Shown: positions 1-9,590, counted from the first letter of the stretch. The stretch is DNA of 64,000 nt from Vibrio maritimus (GCA_003263775.1 JYJJ01000003.1:1-64000); one strand, 5' to 3'. A program made the numbers and translations. Notes: generated by a model not told the origin, from the letters alone.

Positions 1-880
1 AGCAATAGAACTGGATCTGACGCATCCTAAGATCTCGATTAGAACGCGATCTAATGACAATGTTTAATCGCAAATAGGACGCGATCTAACGCTTGTCCGC
101 TTCGATACCCTACAAATAACGCTGGTGGTTGTACAGAAGTACAATACAAACGTGAGTTAAACGCGCTCTAACATCGGGCAACAAGCAAACCAAACGGGAT
201 CTGACGAACTCTCACTTCAGCACTGAAAAACCTTGAGCAAACAATAATTTTCTCGACCCTACGTTCTAGTGAACTACACTTCGGTAGGCCGTTGCCCCTT
301 CAATAAGAAGGCATAGGTCTATTCTCATGTTGCGTTCCAAACAAAAGAAATCCGAAAAATGAGAGTTATGTCTCCTCCCATAACAAAGTTCAACCATGCC
401 TAATAAACACACAACAATAACATAAAGAACTGAAAAATAAGCAAATTGTCATATTGATAGATAAAAGAAAGAACTACGGTAGATTGCAATTAAGTCAGAA
501 ACCTCAGAGAGCGTTCAGGGTCAGTGCCCTCAAAGCGAGCTTGTAAAAGAAAGGAGGTGATAAACATAACCTATTGTTTAATAGTAGCGCTTCGTGACCC
601 GCGTCACATAATGGTACCATTCCGATGTGTAAAAGCTGTGAAATGATGGACGCGATCTAACGAAAATATAAACGCGATCTAACGTAAATCATTGATCATA
701 CTTCCGCAGAGGCATGATCATGTTTCCATGGCTATCTTGATCCATGCTTCCATGGTTAGAACGCAACCTAACGTCACTCACCAATACAAATCAACCACTT
801 ATGATTCATATGTAATTTAAAAAACGCTCGTATCATATAGATCACTTAGATCAAATATAACTTATTAAAATAGATCTATT
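1..880. other. Replication origin with GATC-containing iterons
   Basis: No long gene lies here. A 13-mer close to ACGCGATCTAACG recurs on the + strand at 44-56, 79-91, 161-173, 194-206, 650-662, 672-684 and 761-773, mostly with an internal GATC Dam site. An AT-rich stretch (about 780-890) follows, leading into the initiator gene. Iterons directly upstream of an initiator are the standard layout of an iteron plasmid origin, and Vibrio chromosome 2 RctB is known to bind Dam-methylated GATC iterons. A perfect GGAGGTGAT stands at 552-560 without a convincing gene after it. Confidence 0.8.
693..751 (+). repeat. Second origin repeat family, 22-23 bp period
   Basis: Three copies of TGATCATRYTTCC or a one-base-longer variant start at 693, 715 and 738, that is 22 and 23 bp apart, about two helical turns. 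Each holds a GATC site. They differ from the 13-mer iterons and sit among them, so they may be a second class of initiator or regulator site. This is inference from position and spacing. Confidence 0.6.
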
Positions 881-917
881 TTATTGAAAACTGGCGAAAG
901 ACTTTAAAATTTCATGT

Positions 918-2929
918 TTGATCAAACGGAAAAAGTACGGTAGATTTAAGTTAACTAAATGGAATTTGAATCTTATGTCCAAAGCCAATACGACACTCGT
1001 AATCTGCCCTCAAGAGGCTAGCCCAACACTTTGGCTATACCTTCAATCAAGCCGAGCTCACACCGCGGAGAAGTTCGTAGCGGCCACACTCGCTCTGTGT
1101 AACGAATCAGATGAAGATCATACCACAGCACAAGCTATCAGTGATAAAGCGGGCATAAGTATTGAAGTTGTTCGTGCCAGGCTGCGTGACCTCACTAAAA
1201 AAGGTCTTGCCGTATCGGAAAAAGCTCGTACCCGTTTTACCGATATTAAGGATCACAGAACGAATTGCATTGTGATTAGCTCACCAAAGAAAGCTGAGCC
1301 ACCTTTACCAACATCGCAGCGTAGTAATCGCAACAAGCACAAACAAACTGTCGACAATCTAGAACGTGGTGGTATCCATGACCTTGAGCGTATCGATAAA
1401 GAATCTGCGAAAGAACTTCAAGCCTATCAATTACCAACTCCAGAAGAGGTAAAGCGCCTATTTGCACCTGGTAACGCTCAACGTCGCTCTACCTCCGTGA
1501 CGGTGCGTAGTAAACTCGGCTTAAAGAAAAACTCTGCTGTTTCTGCTTATGGGGTAATCAACTCATACGACTCGATAGTTCTGAATGCATGGCAGACTTT
1601 AACAATGAGATATGTGAGTCGTTTACCCGCGCACTACGTGACTAAATACGGCAAAGACTTAAGCATTCCAATTTGGACTGACGATGTTATTAGGATAACC
1701 GCAGGGATAGAGCCTAGAACACCTCAGCGCAAAAAGGTGAGTATGGCATGCTTGAGGATCAAGCATACCGACTTTAGCTACATGTAGATAGCATTAAGCC
1801 GCTACTCGTGGGTAGAGAGAACATTCCGGGAGCCTACTTCGACTTTAGGTTTCTGGCAAACATGTTGATACCGAGCTCTGAAACTGTTTCTGAAGACTTG
1901 GAAGAGTATTCTTTTGAAAGTGAATCTGGTGGAGAACCAACAGAATCAGAGTACGAAGCTCGTGCAAAAGAGATCTACGGTAGTGATTTCCCATTTAACT
2001 GCGTATTAATCCGTTGGGATTCGGGCTTTTTCGAACGCGTGGCGTCCTCTGACACGACACATGTTTTATCTAGCGTGAACCTGCAATTGCCTCCAATCAT
2101 TTCCTTCCTCGTGGAAATGATCAAGCTCGATTATTTTAAGCAAAAAAAATTGTTTCCTAATGGAAATACCAGCTCCCATCTGCTTGTAGATTTGTTTAAG
2201 TATCTATGGCCAAAGGAGAAGGATGAATCTCTTACATCACTAACGCATCAATTTCAAAGTGAAGTTAAGTCACTCAAGAAAACTCATCCAGAGCTAGTCG
2301 ACATTGATAGCGACAATAAGAACATTGTAACGATTATCGTTAAAGGTATAAGTTTCTACATCGAATTTGTTAACTTCGAGAAGCAGCGAAAAAACAACCG
2401 GAACTCTGTTGTCGGCATTCACTTTGATTATCAAGCACTGCTTGAAGGTGCGAATGCTCAAGTTGTGCCAGATAAAGAGAATGCGCCTATGAAGCTCAAC
2501 CCTCTAACCATACTAAACACCGTGAAGAGTGTAGAGCTAGATGAGCACCCGAAGTTACTTAGCAACCAGACGAAGAACCTTAGTAGGGCTATAAAAAATC
2601 AGAAGATAGGACGATACACCATTGAGTTTTCTATCTTGGGCAATGAGTTTTGCATATCTAGATACGTACCTCCATCGAGACTGTCTACGATTTATCAGCA
2701 CATAGCACAGCTGGCAAACTGCGACATATTCGAAGTAGAACTATACTTTAGTGAACTCATAGTTAAATTAAAAGACATCGAAGGGATCTCCTATGAACTG
2801 GTCTACTCGCTCGCCAAAGAGCTCGATGTGTCGGCCTCAGAGATCATCAAATACATCAGTAGTAGAACGCGTTATATGGATCGAATTAAGCGAGACAATT
2901 TCCAAGAGCTTCGCTCGCAATTTACGTAA
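918..2929 (+). pseudogene. RctB-like replication initiator, split by a frameshift near 1780
   Basis: Two reading frames (918-1787, 289 residues; 1808-2929, 373 residues) together match the length and order of RctB (about 658 residues), the initiator of Vibrio chromosome 2. The first half has a winged-helix segment (about residues 75-105). Its end, HTDFSYM, continues in the other frame as HVDSIKPLL then FDFRFLA, matching RctB text around FTDFQLHE and RFRFLA. Later shared blocks are VLIRWDSGFFERV and SRYVPPSRLSTIYQHIAQL. The start could be TTG 918 or ATG 975. The adjacent iterons support the role. Because replication needs this protein, a sequencing indel is likelier than true inactivation. Confidence 0.72.
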
Positions 2930-2955
2930 ATCAATAGATTTAAGGGGTATAAATT

Positions 2956-3303
2956 ATGAGCAGGCCCCGTTTCAGCGCTGGCCAAAAAGAAGCTTTACTG
3001 CAGTTGCACTTTAACGAATTGAAAGTAGGGGATGGAAGTACACTTCCTACGAGTAATTTGCGCGAAGTAGTAGCTAATATTCTGGACAGAAATCTTAATC
3101 CAAACCACTTTAGTGCATCACTGCATAAGCTCGTCGCGCGCGAATATCTGACGGTTGAGTATAACGTCGATCGTAAATTACATCCGTCCGCGAGAGTGAA
3201 TGAGGGAGTTTGGGCTTTAACTATCCTGGGACGACAATACGCAGAAACACTTTACTCAGCAAGGGTAAGGCCAATTAGACGATATAGTAAAACGATAAAT
3301 TGA
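2956..3303 (+). CDS. Hypothetical protein, possible winged-helix
   Basis: This is a 115-residue basic protein 26 bp downstream of the initiator and probably co-transcribed with it. The ATG 2956 start follows AAGGGGT at a reasonable distance. The middle (about residues 25-60) has a helix-rich pattern ending in a basic turn followed by LTVEYNV, which could be a winged helix, but I do not recognise a family. Its place suggests a role in replication control, which is inference only. Confidence 0.6.
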   Translation: MSRPRFSAGQKEALLQLHFNELKVGDGSTLPTSNLREVVANILDRNLNPNHFSASLHKLVAREYLTVEYNVDRKLHPSARVNEGVWALTILGRQYAETLYSARVRPIRRYSKTIN

Positions 3304-3309
3304 CCTTAA

Positions 3310-3891
3310 CTAGAATCGAGGGAACCGTGATAGCAACGTGCTCTTTCGTTGAGATGGTATTGCCATCCAATGCACACCAGTGACCGCGCCTTCCAACTGC
3401 AATAATATGTCAGTACTTATATTCGCATTCCGAGCTCTCAACTTCTGATATGCAGCTTCGGCACCAACCGTTCTGAGAGTTTCGACATCATAGATGCCCA
3501 CATCATTGAGAATTTTCTCTATGTTGTACTTCAAATTTGGAAGATCTTTCAAACGTATGGCTTTTTGCTGCTCCTTTAAGTTATCAGCTTCTGAAACGGC
3601 TAGCGCTTGCTTTATAAGACCCATGAACTTTTCTTCAGAAGCAATTGCTACCTCCAAACTCACAAAGTTTGTAGTGATAGTTCTTTCTTTCTTTTGGTAG
3701 GTATACTTGCGATTAGTTGGATAGCTTTCTGGGTTGGTAACTTTGAAGTATATATCATCGCCTTTTAGTACGGCGACAACGTGCCCACTGACATAAATCG
3801 TATAGGCACCGAACATAGAACGCGCTTTGACGTCGTCAAATGTTTCTTCAAGTGTGCTTAACACGTCCTTCAATAGAGCTGCGTTCATCAT
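3310..3891 (-). CDS. tfoX: TfoX/Sxy family competence regulator homologue
   Basis: The protein has the two-domain layout of TfoX. The N-terminal domain carries ARSMFGAYTIYVSGHVVAVLKGDDIYFKV, split here as ARSMFGAY and YVSGHVVAVL. The C-terminal helical domain carries LKDLPNLKYNIEKILNDVGI and LRTVGAEAAYQKLRA, read as blocks LKDLPNL, VGI and AAYQKLRA. TfoX is the positive regulator of natural competence in Vibrio and Haemophilus. The frame stays open to 3954, but ATG 3891, preceded by AAAGG on the minus strand, fits the family start and gives 193 residues. It is convergent with the upstream initiator operon. A copy on a mobile element could bias the host towards DNA uptake. Confidence 0.85.
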   Translation of the reverse strand: MMNAALLKDVLSTLEETFDDVKARSMFGAYTIYVSGHVVAVLKGDDIYFKVTNPESYPTNRKYTYQKKERTITTNFVSLEVAIASEEKFMGLIKQALAVSEADNLKEQQKAIRLKDLPNLKYNIEKILNDVGIYDVETLRTVGAEAAYQKLRARNANISTDILLQLEGAVTGVHWMAIPSQRKSTLLSRFPRF

Positions 3892-4148
3892 AGAACCAAC
3901 TAGCCTTTCGTTATCAACGGAAGTAAAAACTATAACACAAATACCATAAACCACTTATTACTGAGTGAGAATTGACTTGGTATTTGCGTTAGTGTCACAT
4001 ATCAAAGGTTGTAAAGAAATGTTCTGCTCAAGCTTCACTCAAGTCTAAACCATTTTTTTTAGTTACCTAGTTTGCTGGAGGACGTGTTGGTTTGTTAAGT
4101 TGGACAGTATACTAGTTGCCAAAGCTAATGATAATCAAAGGACAGACC

Positions 4149-4404
4149 ATGACTAGCAACAAAACCAGTGATCTAAAAAAAAGACTCAGGCTGCACACTG
4201 AGTCGAGTAGAAGTTCTCGACATTTGGAACAAGATAATTAGTGTCTACTATGTAGTAACAGATGCTAATGGTAATACGATTGAGTGTGAGTCCGAAGCAG
4301 AAGCAGAGGGCATTTATGCAGTTAAGTTGCGGGAAGCTAAGAAAAAGCAAGAAACAAAGAGCGAACTAGACAACGCCAACACCTTCACTAGACCGAGCAT
4401 GTGA
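4149..4404 (+). pseudogene. Small hypothetical gene, frameshifted in an A8 run
   Basis: ATG 4149 opens a frame reading MTSNKTSDLK that reaches an A8 run at about 4175 and then a stop. One base out of step, the sequence continues well as VEVLDIWNKIISVYYVV and TDANGNTIECESEAEAEG to TGA 4404. Removing one A restores a protein of about 84 residues. I do not recognise a family. The break in a homopolymer fits the indel pattern seen across the window. Confidence 0.5.
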
Positions 4405-4479
4405 TCTGTAGTGGCAAAAATAAGTAAGGAGCCATACGGCCCCTTACTTAAAGCAATATCTATGTATTATCTCCGATTA

Positions 4480-5433
4480 CTAGAACATTAACATAAGCTC
4501 TTGTTGACGCTCGCGCATCTCTAACTCAAACTCCTTGTAGATATCTTGATTAACAATGTCGTAGTTAAGCTCTCGGCTGTCTGGGTCAAATGCTTCACAG
4601 CTAGCACCACATAACCCCGTTTCAGCTTTGCTTCGCATTCTGCCTAGTATTTCAGCATCAGTTTGCCCTTCATACAGCTCAGCTATTCCCTCAAGTGTTA
4701 GATAACCACGGTACATTACCAATTTGTCGAAGCCATCTTTCTCGCGAACAGTTTTCTTCTTCAGGTGGTATAGCCACATGTTAAAGAAACCCGGATTCTG
4801 GCGTGCTGCTAACGCTATCTTGGTGGAAGCTTTTTTCACACAGAACAGACAATTACCTTCCCACTGGTCGCTCCCAAGATCAAACGGCTGGTGAGACCAC
4901 CAGTTCAAGACATCTTGCTCATCGATATCAATGAGATCAGCTAAGTACTTGATCCCGGGCTTTGGTTTCAAACGGTGAGGTTCATCTGACCGAATCCCTA
5001 ACCATGTCACATAGTTACCTTTTCCAAACTTATCTTTACAATAACTATTGGTGACATCTTTTTTCATACGGTCGCTACAATACGCTCCCATAACAGTCGG
5101 GGTACCATATTTAGTAAGCATGGAATTGAATGGCTCAAAAGGTGGCATCACCTTCGAGTTCATTAGATCGTTTGGCTTGAACTCTTGGTAGGAGTTGCCA
5201 TAATTCAATGTAGGGTTGACTTTGGCGCGCAAAACGACCAAGTCAATTCCCCAGAACTTCACTATATTGCGTATGAAAGTATAACACTGAGGGTGTTCCA
5301 CTCCGGTATCGCAAAACACATAGCGTACGTCCCAGCCAAATTCCTTTCGAGCCCGCTCCATAAGCCAAACCAAAAAAGCACTGGTTCGCCCACCTGAAAA
5401 CGACACGATATGTACGAGTCTATTATTTGACAT
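4480..5433 (-). CDS. Phosphoadenosine phosphosulfate reductase-like PP-loop enzyme
   Basis: The protein (317 residues) opens with the PP-loop SFSGGRTSAF (about residues 10-19) that binds ATP or adenylyl groups in PAPS reductase and ATP-sulfurylase-like enzymes. YVFCDTGVEHP and a later GNCLFCVKK cysteine pair are also typical. Such orphan PAPS-reductase-like proteins are common in phages and plasmids, often of unknown substrate. The frame is open to 5505, but ATG 5433 follows GGAGAAAAT and the repeated leader RNA described separately, which fixes the start. A second PP-loop protein at 13598 has the same leader type. Confidence 0.82.
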   Translation of the reverse strand: MSNNRLVHIVSFSGGRTSAFLVWLMERARKEFGWDVRYVFCDTGVEHPQCYTFIRNIVKFWGIDLVVLRAKVNPTLNYGNSYQEFKPNDLMNSKVMPPFEPFNSMLTKYGTPTVMGAYCSDRMKKDVTNSYCKDKFGKGNYVTWLGIRSDEPHRLKPKPGIKYLADLIDIDEQDVLNWWSHQPFDLGSDQWEGNCLFCVKKASTKIALAARQNPGFFNMWLYHLKKKTVREKDGFDKLVMYRGYLTLEGIAELYEGQTDAEILGRMRSKAETGLCGASCEAFDPDSRELNYDIVNQDIYKEFELEMRERQQELMLMF

Positions 5434-5602
5434 GTAAATTTTCTCCAATAGATGTCCCTTGCGGGATAATGTAGTTAGGCCGAATCCACACAGCAGTGGC
5501 GTCACTTAATCGGCAGCGACATTTGCACATACGTGCAAAACTGAATTTGCTAGTAACGCTCGTGTAAATACAACGATACTACCGAATTCAGTTGTCAGAG
5601 GT
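5434..5602 (-). promoter_or_regulatory. Pseudoknot leader RNA, copy 1 (minus strand)
   Basis: Read on the minus strand from 5602, it begins with ACTGAATT pairing with AATTCAGT. Next comes TTTGCAC with GTGCAAA, then GTCGC/GTGAC with loop TGCCGATTAA, then CCAC/GTGG. TTCGGC then pairs back to the loop GCCGA. CCCGCAAGGG and GGAGAAA follow, then ATG 5433. The same order occurs in eight other leaders in this window. Confidence 0.75.
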
Positions 5603-5716
5603 GCTTTATGTAGATGAGGCCAGAACTGGCTGGTGGCTGGTGGCTGGTGAGCTGACTAGTATGGCTCGATGTCACTACCAGAAATAATATATTAAATCTG
5701 GCAGTAGGGATAGGGT

Positions 5717-6409
5717 TTACAACTTCTCAATGAGCGCACGCTTCTTCTCATCATCTGATGAGAGATAACGAATCGTGCTCTCAAGAGAGTGCTGGCCAAG
5801 CAAATCTTTGATATCGACAACAGTGGCTCCGTTCTCAAGAAGCCGCTGTCCAAAGTCCTTCCTAAAACTATGAGTACCTAAGTTGCGATTCGTTAATCCA
5901 AGCGGCGACAACTCTTTTGTAAGAGATTCCGATTTAAGCATCCGATTGACATACTGTCTCGTAATTGGCTCTCCATTCGAGCGAGCGTGCGAACTGGCAA
6001 AAAGGTGGTCTCTGGTGAAATATGGATTCCACTGTTGGTGCTCTAGTGTGTCATTGACGATTTGTTGCATGGCGCCGGTAACATAGATACGCAGCAAACT
6101 CTTGTTTTTCGCTTCGCGCTCGATTTTCTCTGGTGCCCATTCTGACTTTACTGGGTGATTGAGCATTCTGGTGATCGCGGAGTTATACAGTTTTTGCTGA
6201 GTATGTGTAAACTCGCTAACGAATCCAAATCGGTCGATGAACTGTTCTACACGAAGTTCTCGACAGTCAGAAAACCTTAAACCAGTTAATCGTTGCATGT
6301 TGAGCAAATTGGACACAACTGGATTCTCATCATAAATCTTATCTAATATCAAATCAGTCACATCTTTGCTCTTTGGCGCAAAAGAAAGTGTTTTTCTGGA
6401 ATTTGACAT
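5717..6409 (-). CDS. Tyrosine recombinase (phage integrase family), short form
   Basis: This 230-residue protein shows the catalytic set of tyrosine recombinases: Arg in TGLRFSDCREL, His-x-x-Arg in GTHSFRKDF, His in LGQHSLEST and a Tyr six residues on in IRYL. It lacks a separate N-terminal core-binding domain, so it is a minimal catalytic-domain recombinase. ATG 6409 follows AAAGGTGAG on the minus strand. It is divergent from kfrA. Its target site is not evident; it may resolve plasmid multimers or move a small element. Confidence 0.88.
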   Translation of the reverse strand: MSNSRKTLSFAPKSKDVTDLILDKIYDENPVVSNLLNMQRLTGLRFSDCRELRVEQFIDRFGFVSEFTHTQQKLYNSAITRMLNHPVKSEWAPEKIEREAKNKSLLRIYVTGAMQQIVNDTLEHQQWNPYFTRDHLFASSHARSNGEPITRQYVNRMLKSESLTKELSPLGLTNRNLGTHSFRKDFGQRLLENGATVVDIKDLLGQHSLESTIRYLSSDDEKKRALIEKL

Positions 6410-6808
6410 CTGCTCACCTTTTTACTCACAAAGAAAATAAAGCTGAACGAGACACTTCTGATCAGCGTGTTTGGCCTGTAACGGATCTTCATTCTACGAT
6501 CCCATACCAAAAAGCAAGTTCGGCCGTAACTAATTGAATTATAACGAATAATGTAAAAAGTAAAAACGATAAATTAGATCTTTCTTAATTTCCATTTTAG
6601 GTAATAAGGAAATAAAGATCTAAATATAGCAATAATCCTTACTGCTTACCAGAAATCTAAAGTTATATGAAAAAGGCACAGTGTCACTTTTTTCTGTTCA
6701 GGATAGTGGTTGGGTAAACTTTGAGCATGACAATGTTTTATATGTTTGATAAAATACAAAACAAACATACAAAACAAAACATACAACTTTTGCTAAGAGA
6801 GATTGCTT
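6410..6808. promoter_or_regulatory. Intergenic operator region between recombinase and kfrA
   Basis: The 400-bp gap is AT-rich and holds two inverted repeats. TTAGATCTTT (6574-6583) pairs with AAAGATCTAA (6614-6623). TATGTTTG (6741-6748) pairs with CAAACATA (6762-6769), and a further CAAAACATA lies closer to kfrA. KfrA proteins are known to bind and repress their own promoters, so the second set is the likely KfrA operator. That assignment is inference. Confidence 0.5.
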
Positions 6809-7900
6809 ATGGCTCGTGATAGAAGCTTTACAGATAACGACATCCTTGATGCTGTTCGACAGTTAAATGAAGCTGGACGCAACATAAACAAAACGAGTCT
6901 GCGCTCTGTCATTGGCAAAGGCCGACCGGCTACCCTTTACAGCGCATACACTGAGTTGTTGGAGCAAGGAAAAGTAGAGCAGGAACTGAGTTTACCGGTT
7001 GAGCCTGAATCTAAAACCCACGAATTACCACCTGAAATATCGGACATGGCCGCTGTGGTGTTGTCAGATATCGAGGCAATGATTCATAGGGTTAATGATG
7101 CGGCACACAATATTGTTGAAGGCCGACTCAACAAGGCGATTGAAAATGCAAAAGCGCAATCCATTGAAGCCGGTGAAAGAGTGGAGAGCATTGAGCAAGA
7201 GTTGGAAGTAGCCTACAACACAATCGAAGACAGTAACGAGGCTCTGGAGCAAAAAGATAGCAAGATAATCAACCTAGAACGCTCAGAGTCATCACTACAA
7301 TCACAGGTCCAAAACCTCAACAATAAGCTGATGGAGAGAGAAGACAGAATCAGTGGCCTAAATACAGAGGTTAGTCAATTAAGCTCATTGACTAAAAACC
7401 TGGAAGACTCTTTGGGTCAAATAAAAACAGAGCTCGCGGCCAAGCATGCTTCGCTCGAAGCGGCAGAGAGAGAGAACTCTGAACTGAACAAGAAGATCAA
7501 CAAATTGGAGAAAGACCTTTCTTCCTCAGAAAAGACGGTGGCTAAAGTACAAGGGCAACTTGAAGTCAAAGAGAATCAACTCGTCGACCTTAAACAGGAG
7601 TTGGTTGATGAAAAGAGCCAACACCAAATGACAGTTGCCGAACTGAGTGATGCTAACACCGAAATTAGCAACACTAATCAGAGCTTGGCTGAAGCCAATA
7701 CTCGCCTAAATGAGCTGGTGAATAAAAACGTCAACCTCGAAAACGAAAACACCCAACTGTTACAAACGAAAGAGAAACTGCTTTCCGTCACCAACGATAA
7801 TAACTCTCTGGAAGCCGAAGTTGAGCGACTCAAAAAGAATCTCACAGCAGAGCAAGCCAGAGTTGAAAAATTGGTGGGGAAACTTACGTCTGATGGATAG
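6809..7900 (+). CDS. kfrA: KfrA-like plasmid DNA-binding coiled-coil protein
   Basis: The N-terminus (MARDRSFTDNDILDAV to GKGRPATLYSAY, residues 1-50) matches the KfrA DNA-binding domain. From about residue 95 to the end is one long heptad-rich coiled coil, heavy in Glu, Lys, Leu and Asn. KfrA of RK2-type plasmids is a repressor with an alpha-helical tail that aids stable inheritance. ATG 6809 has AAGAGAG upstream; the frame also opens with TTG 6803. The palindromic region just upstream is its probable operator. Confidence 0.85.
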   Translation: MARDRSFTDNDILDAVRQLNEAGRNINKTSLRSVIGKGRPATLYSAYTELLEQGKVEQELSLPVEPESKTHELPPEISDMAAVVLSDIEAMIHRVNDAAHNIVEGRLNKAIENAKAQSIEAGERVESIEQELEVAYNTIEDSNEALEQKDSKIINLERSESSLQSQVQNLNNKLMEREDRISGLNTEVSQLSSLTKNLEDSLGQIKTELAAKHASLEAAERENSELNKKINKLEKDLSSSEKTVAKVQGQLEVKENQLVDLKQELVDEKSQHQMTVAELSDANTEISNTNQSLAEANTRLNELVNKNVNLENENTQLLQTKEKLLSVTNDNNSLEAEVERLKKNLTAEQARVEKLVGKLTSDG

Positions 7901-7988
7901 AAACGGATGTTGCGAAAGCTCAGCGGCTAGCCAGATTTAGATTATATAGTACAACAGGAAACTCGGATAATAACAAGGAAGCATATAC

Positions 7989-8528
7989 ATGCGACTATAT
8001 GTCACAGATTCAACGGAGCTTTTTCAAGCCAGCCACTCGTTTTCAGCGACGACTTTAATGAAGTTTGATGAAAGGCAATTTAAAAAACTAAAGACTACTG
8101 TTGGATCTGTTGATTTAAAGGATGTTGTTGGAACAGACAATGGGAACTATATAGGATGCAAGTGGGGTGAGATACTGGCGAAGGGCTGGTTACAGCATCC
8201 AAATAAGTGTTTAAGAGGGTTGGCTACTAATCCAGAATACTATCTGTCGAAAGAGACGAAAGAAGGCTGGTACTTTGCTTGTGTAAGAGGCCGCTACTAT
8301 GTAAATGGTGGGGGAAACCACAGAACACTAATTGGTCGAGCTTTCTTGGAGTATAACAACTTGCCGACTGTAATTCATAACGTCACGATTGAGCATTATG
8401 AAGAGCAACACTCAGTAAGTAATATTCTGGGTTCGATTGATCTTGAGCATAATGAAAAGGTAAAAGGCAGTAAGTCCCTATGGGCTGGCTTCGCATTTTT
8501 CCTAGTGGCATTATTGCTGCTTTTATAG
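7989..8528 (+). CDS. Hypothetical tail-anchored protein
   Basis: This is a 179-residue protein of unknown family. Most of it is soluble, with a patterned core GRYYVNGGGNHRTLIGRAF in the middle third that loosely recalls ParB/sulfiredoxin-type GNHR motifs. It ends in a single hydrophobic segment (about residues 162-179) followed by nothing, as in tail-anchored proteins. The start follows AACAAGGAAGC. It stands alone between kfrA and the first forward leader RNA. Confidence 0.6.
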   Translation: MRLYVTDSTELFQASHSFSATTLMKFDERQFKKLKTTVGSVDLKDVVGTDNGNYIGCKWGEILAKGWLQHPNKCLRGLATNPEYYLSKETKEGWYFACVRGRYYVNGGGNHRTLIGRAFLEYNNLPTVIHNVTIEHYEEQHSVSNILGSIDLEHNEKVKGSKSLWAGFAFFLVALLLLL

Positions 8529-8631
8529 AGTTTGGGGCTGTTCGCTTTTATGTTTCAGTGCTAGAGTTGTAATTGGTCTCCGACCATTGAATCACATGCT
8601 TTACGCAAGCACATGCCACATAGCCTTTGAG

Positions 8632-8769
8632 TCGATATAGAGAAACTCGCGTTCTCTATATCGATTTTTTGCGTCCAGCAAAAACGCCACAGCCGACTTA
8701 GTGGCGCCACAAGGGTGTGGATTCGGCAAACTGTACTAAGCCCGAAAGGGACAATATAGGAGATAACTT
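8632..8769 (+). promoter_or_regulatory. Pseudoknot leader RNA, copy 2
   Basis: TCGATATAGAGAA pairs perfectly with TTCTCTATATCGA and is followed by a T run, like an intrinsic terminator. The T run then starts TTTTTGC/GCAAAAA. GCCAC/GTGGC (8686-8705) encloses a loop with GCCGA, CCACA/TGTGG follows, and TTCGGC (8722-8727) pairs to the loop. CCCGAAAGGG and GGAGATAA precede ATG 8770. Confidence 0.75.
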
Positions 8770-9008
8770 ATGTTCACGTCAGATCTAAATTTTGGGTACT
8801 CTGAGAAACAGATTATATCGTCAGTCCTTGAGCGACTAGATAGCGACATATTTGGTGATGAGTACACATTGTAATGCTCGGCAACGTCCTTCAAGTGACC
8901 GCTCTAAAAAACCAACGAACATGGCACTTTCAATCCAAAGATTGGTTTCTTGGGCATATGAATGCGATCCATCAATTTACCTGTGGACCTCTTTCACACT
9001 TGAAATAG
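8770..9008 (+). pseudogene. Small hypothetical gene, probably frameshifted
   Basis: ATG 8770 has an ideal GGAGATAA site and encodes 34 residues to TAA 8874. A second frame starting at ATG 8874 runs to TAG 9008 and reads naturally (MLGNVLQVTALKNQ, then WHFQSKDWFLGHMN). Joining the two with a one-base shift near 8872 gives about 79 residues. Alternatively these are two tiny genes. No family is recognised. Confidence 0.45.
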
Positions 9009-9045
9009 CACCCTCCCGAAAGGGACTTAAATTGGAGATAAAATT

Positions 9046-9552
9046 ATGAAAAAACAGTTAGAAGAACTCTTCCGTAACTCGAAATATGCAGCGACATATT
9101 ACAGAAACGATGACATCAAAGGCGATTACGCAATATTGAAGAAGTATCCAAACCGAGAGTATATATGGCTCTCTAGGGACTTCGGAACGCTATTGTTTCC
9201 GCTTCAAAGTGGCATCTCTCCTGCGTATCTTGCCGCCTATGCCGGTTACGAAAATGCTGAGTGGTTCTTTCTATCAAAGGGCGAAGTGACAAAAATAGAC
9301 AGTGCAGCAGCTATAACTATGGCCAATAAACTGCCTGATTTGCCATATGGCGAGCCACAGAGACTAATAACCGATGTATGCAAACTGCTAAGTGATCAAA
9401 ACGTCACATCTAGCGGGTTTGCACAAGCAAGTATCAGAGAGAAAGATGTTTGTAGTTGGGGTCGTTGGTTTGAATGGTTTAAGTCCACAGAACAGCCTGT
9501 AATGCAGAAAACCATGGGGAATGCGATCAAGGCAATGTCGTCACGAACCTAA
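9046..9552 (+). CDS. Hypothetical protein
   Basis: This is a 168-residue soluble protein, rich in aromatic residues, without a motif I recognise. The start is fixed by the mini-hairpin CCCGAAAGGG and GGAGATAAA just upstream, the same start signature as other genes of the leader regulon. It is the second gene of the unit begun at 8770 and is followed by a terminator. Confidence 0.7.
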   Translation: MKKQLEELFRNSKYAATYYRNDDIKGDYAILKKYPNREYIWLSRDFGTLLFPLQSGISPAYLAAYAGYENAEWFFLSKGEVTKIDSAAAITMANKLPDLPYGEPQRLITDVCKLLSDQNVTSSGFAQASIREKDVCSWGRWFEWFKSTEQPVMQKTMGNAIKAMSSRT

Positions 9553-9560
9553 TAATACTA

Positions 9561-9590
9561 ACGTCTCTCCTTGGAGGGGCGTTTTTTATT
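9561..9590 (+). terminator. Intrinsic terminator
   Basis: ACGTCTCTCC pairs, with G-U steps, to GGAGGGGCGT, followed by TTTTTT. It closes the unit 8770-9552. Confidence 0.7.

Noticed and set aside
552..640. Short gene from GTG 556 after a perfect GGAGGTGAT in the origin
   Set aside because: The frame is about 30 codons without any recognisable feature, and the GTG overlaps the ribosome-site match itself; it may be chance or part of an origin RNA.
1276..1467. Open frames on the opposite strand of the initiator, ParA, clamp and other genes
   Set aside because: They lie wholly within well-supported genes, have no ribosome site and show low-complexity composition typical of antisense shadows.
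5630..5660. Short tandem CTGGCTGGTGG repeats upstream of leader copy 1
   Set aside because: Only about three imperfect units and no relation to other features; probably simple sequence.
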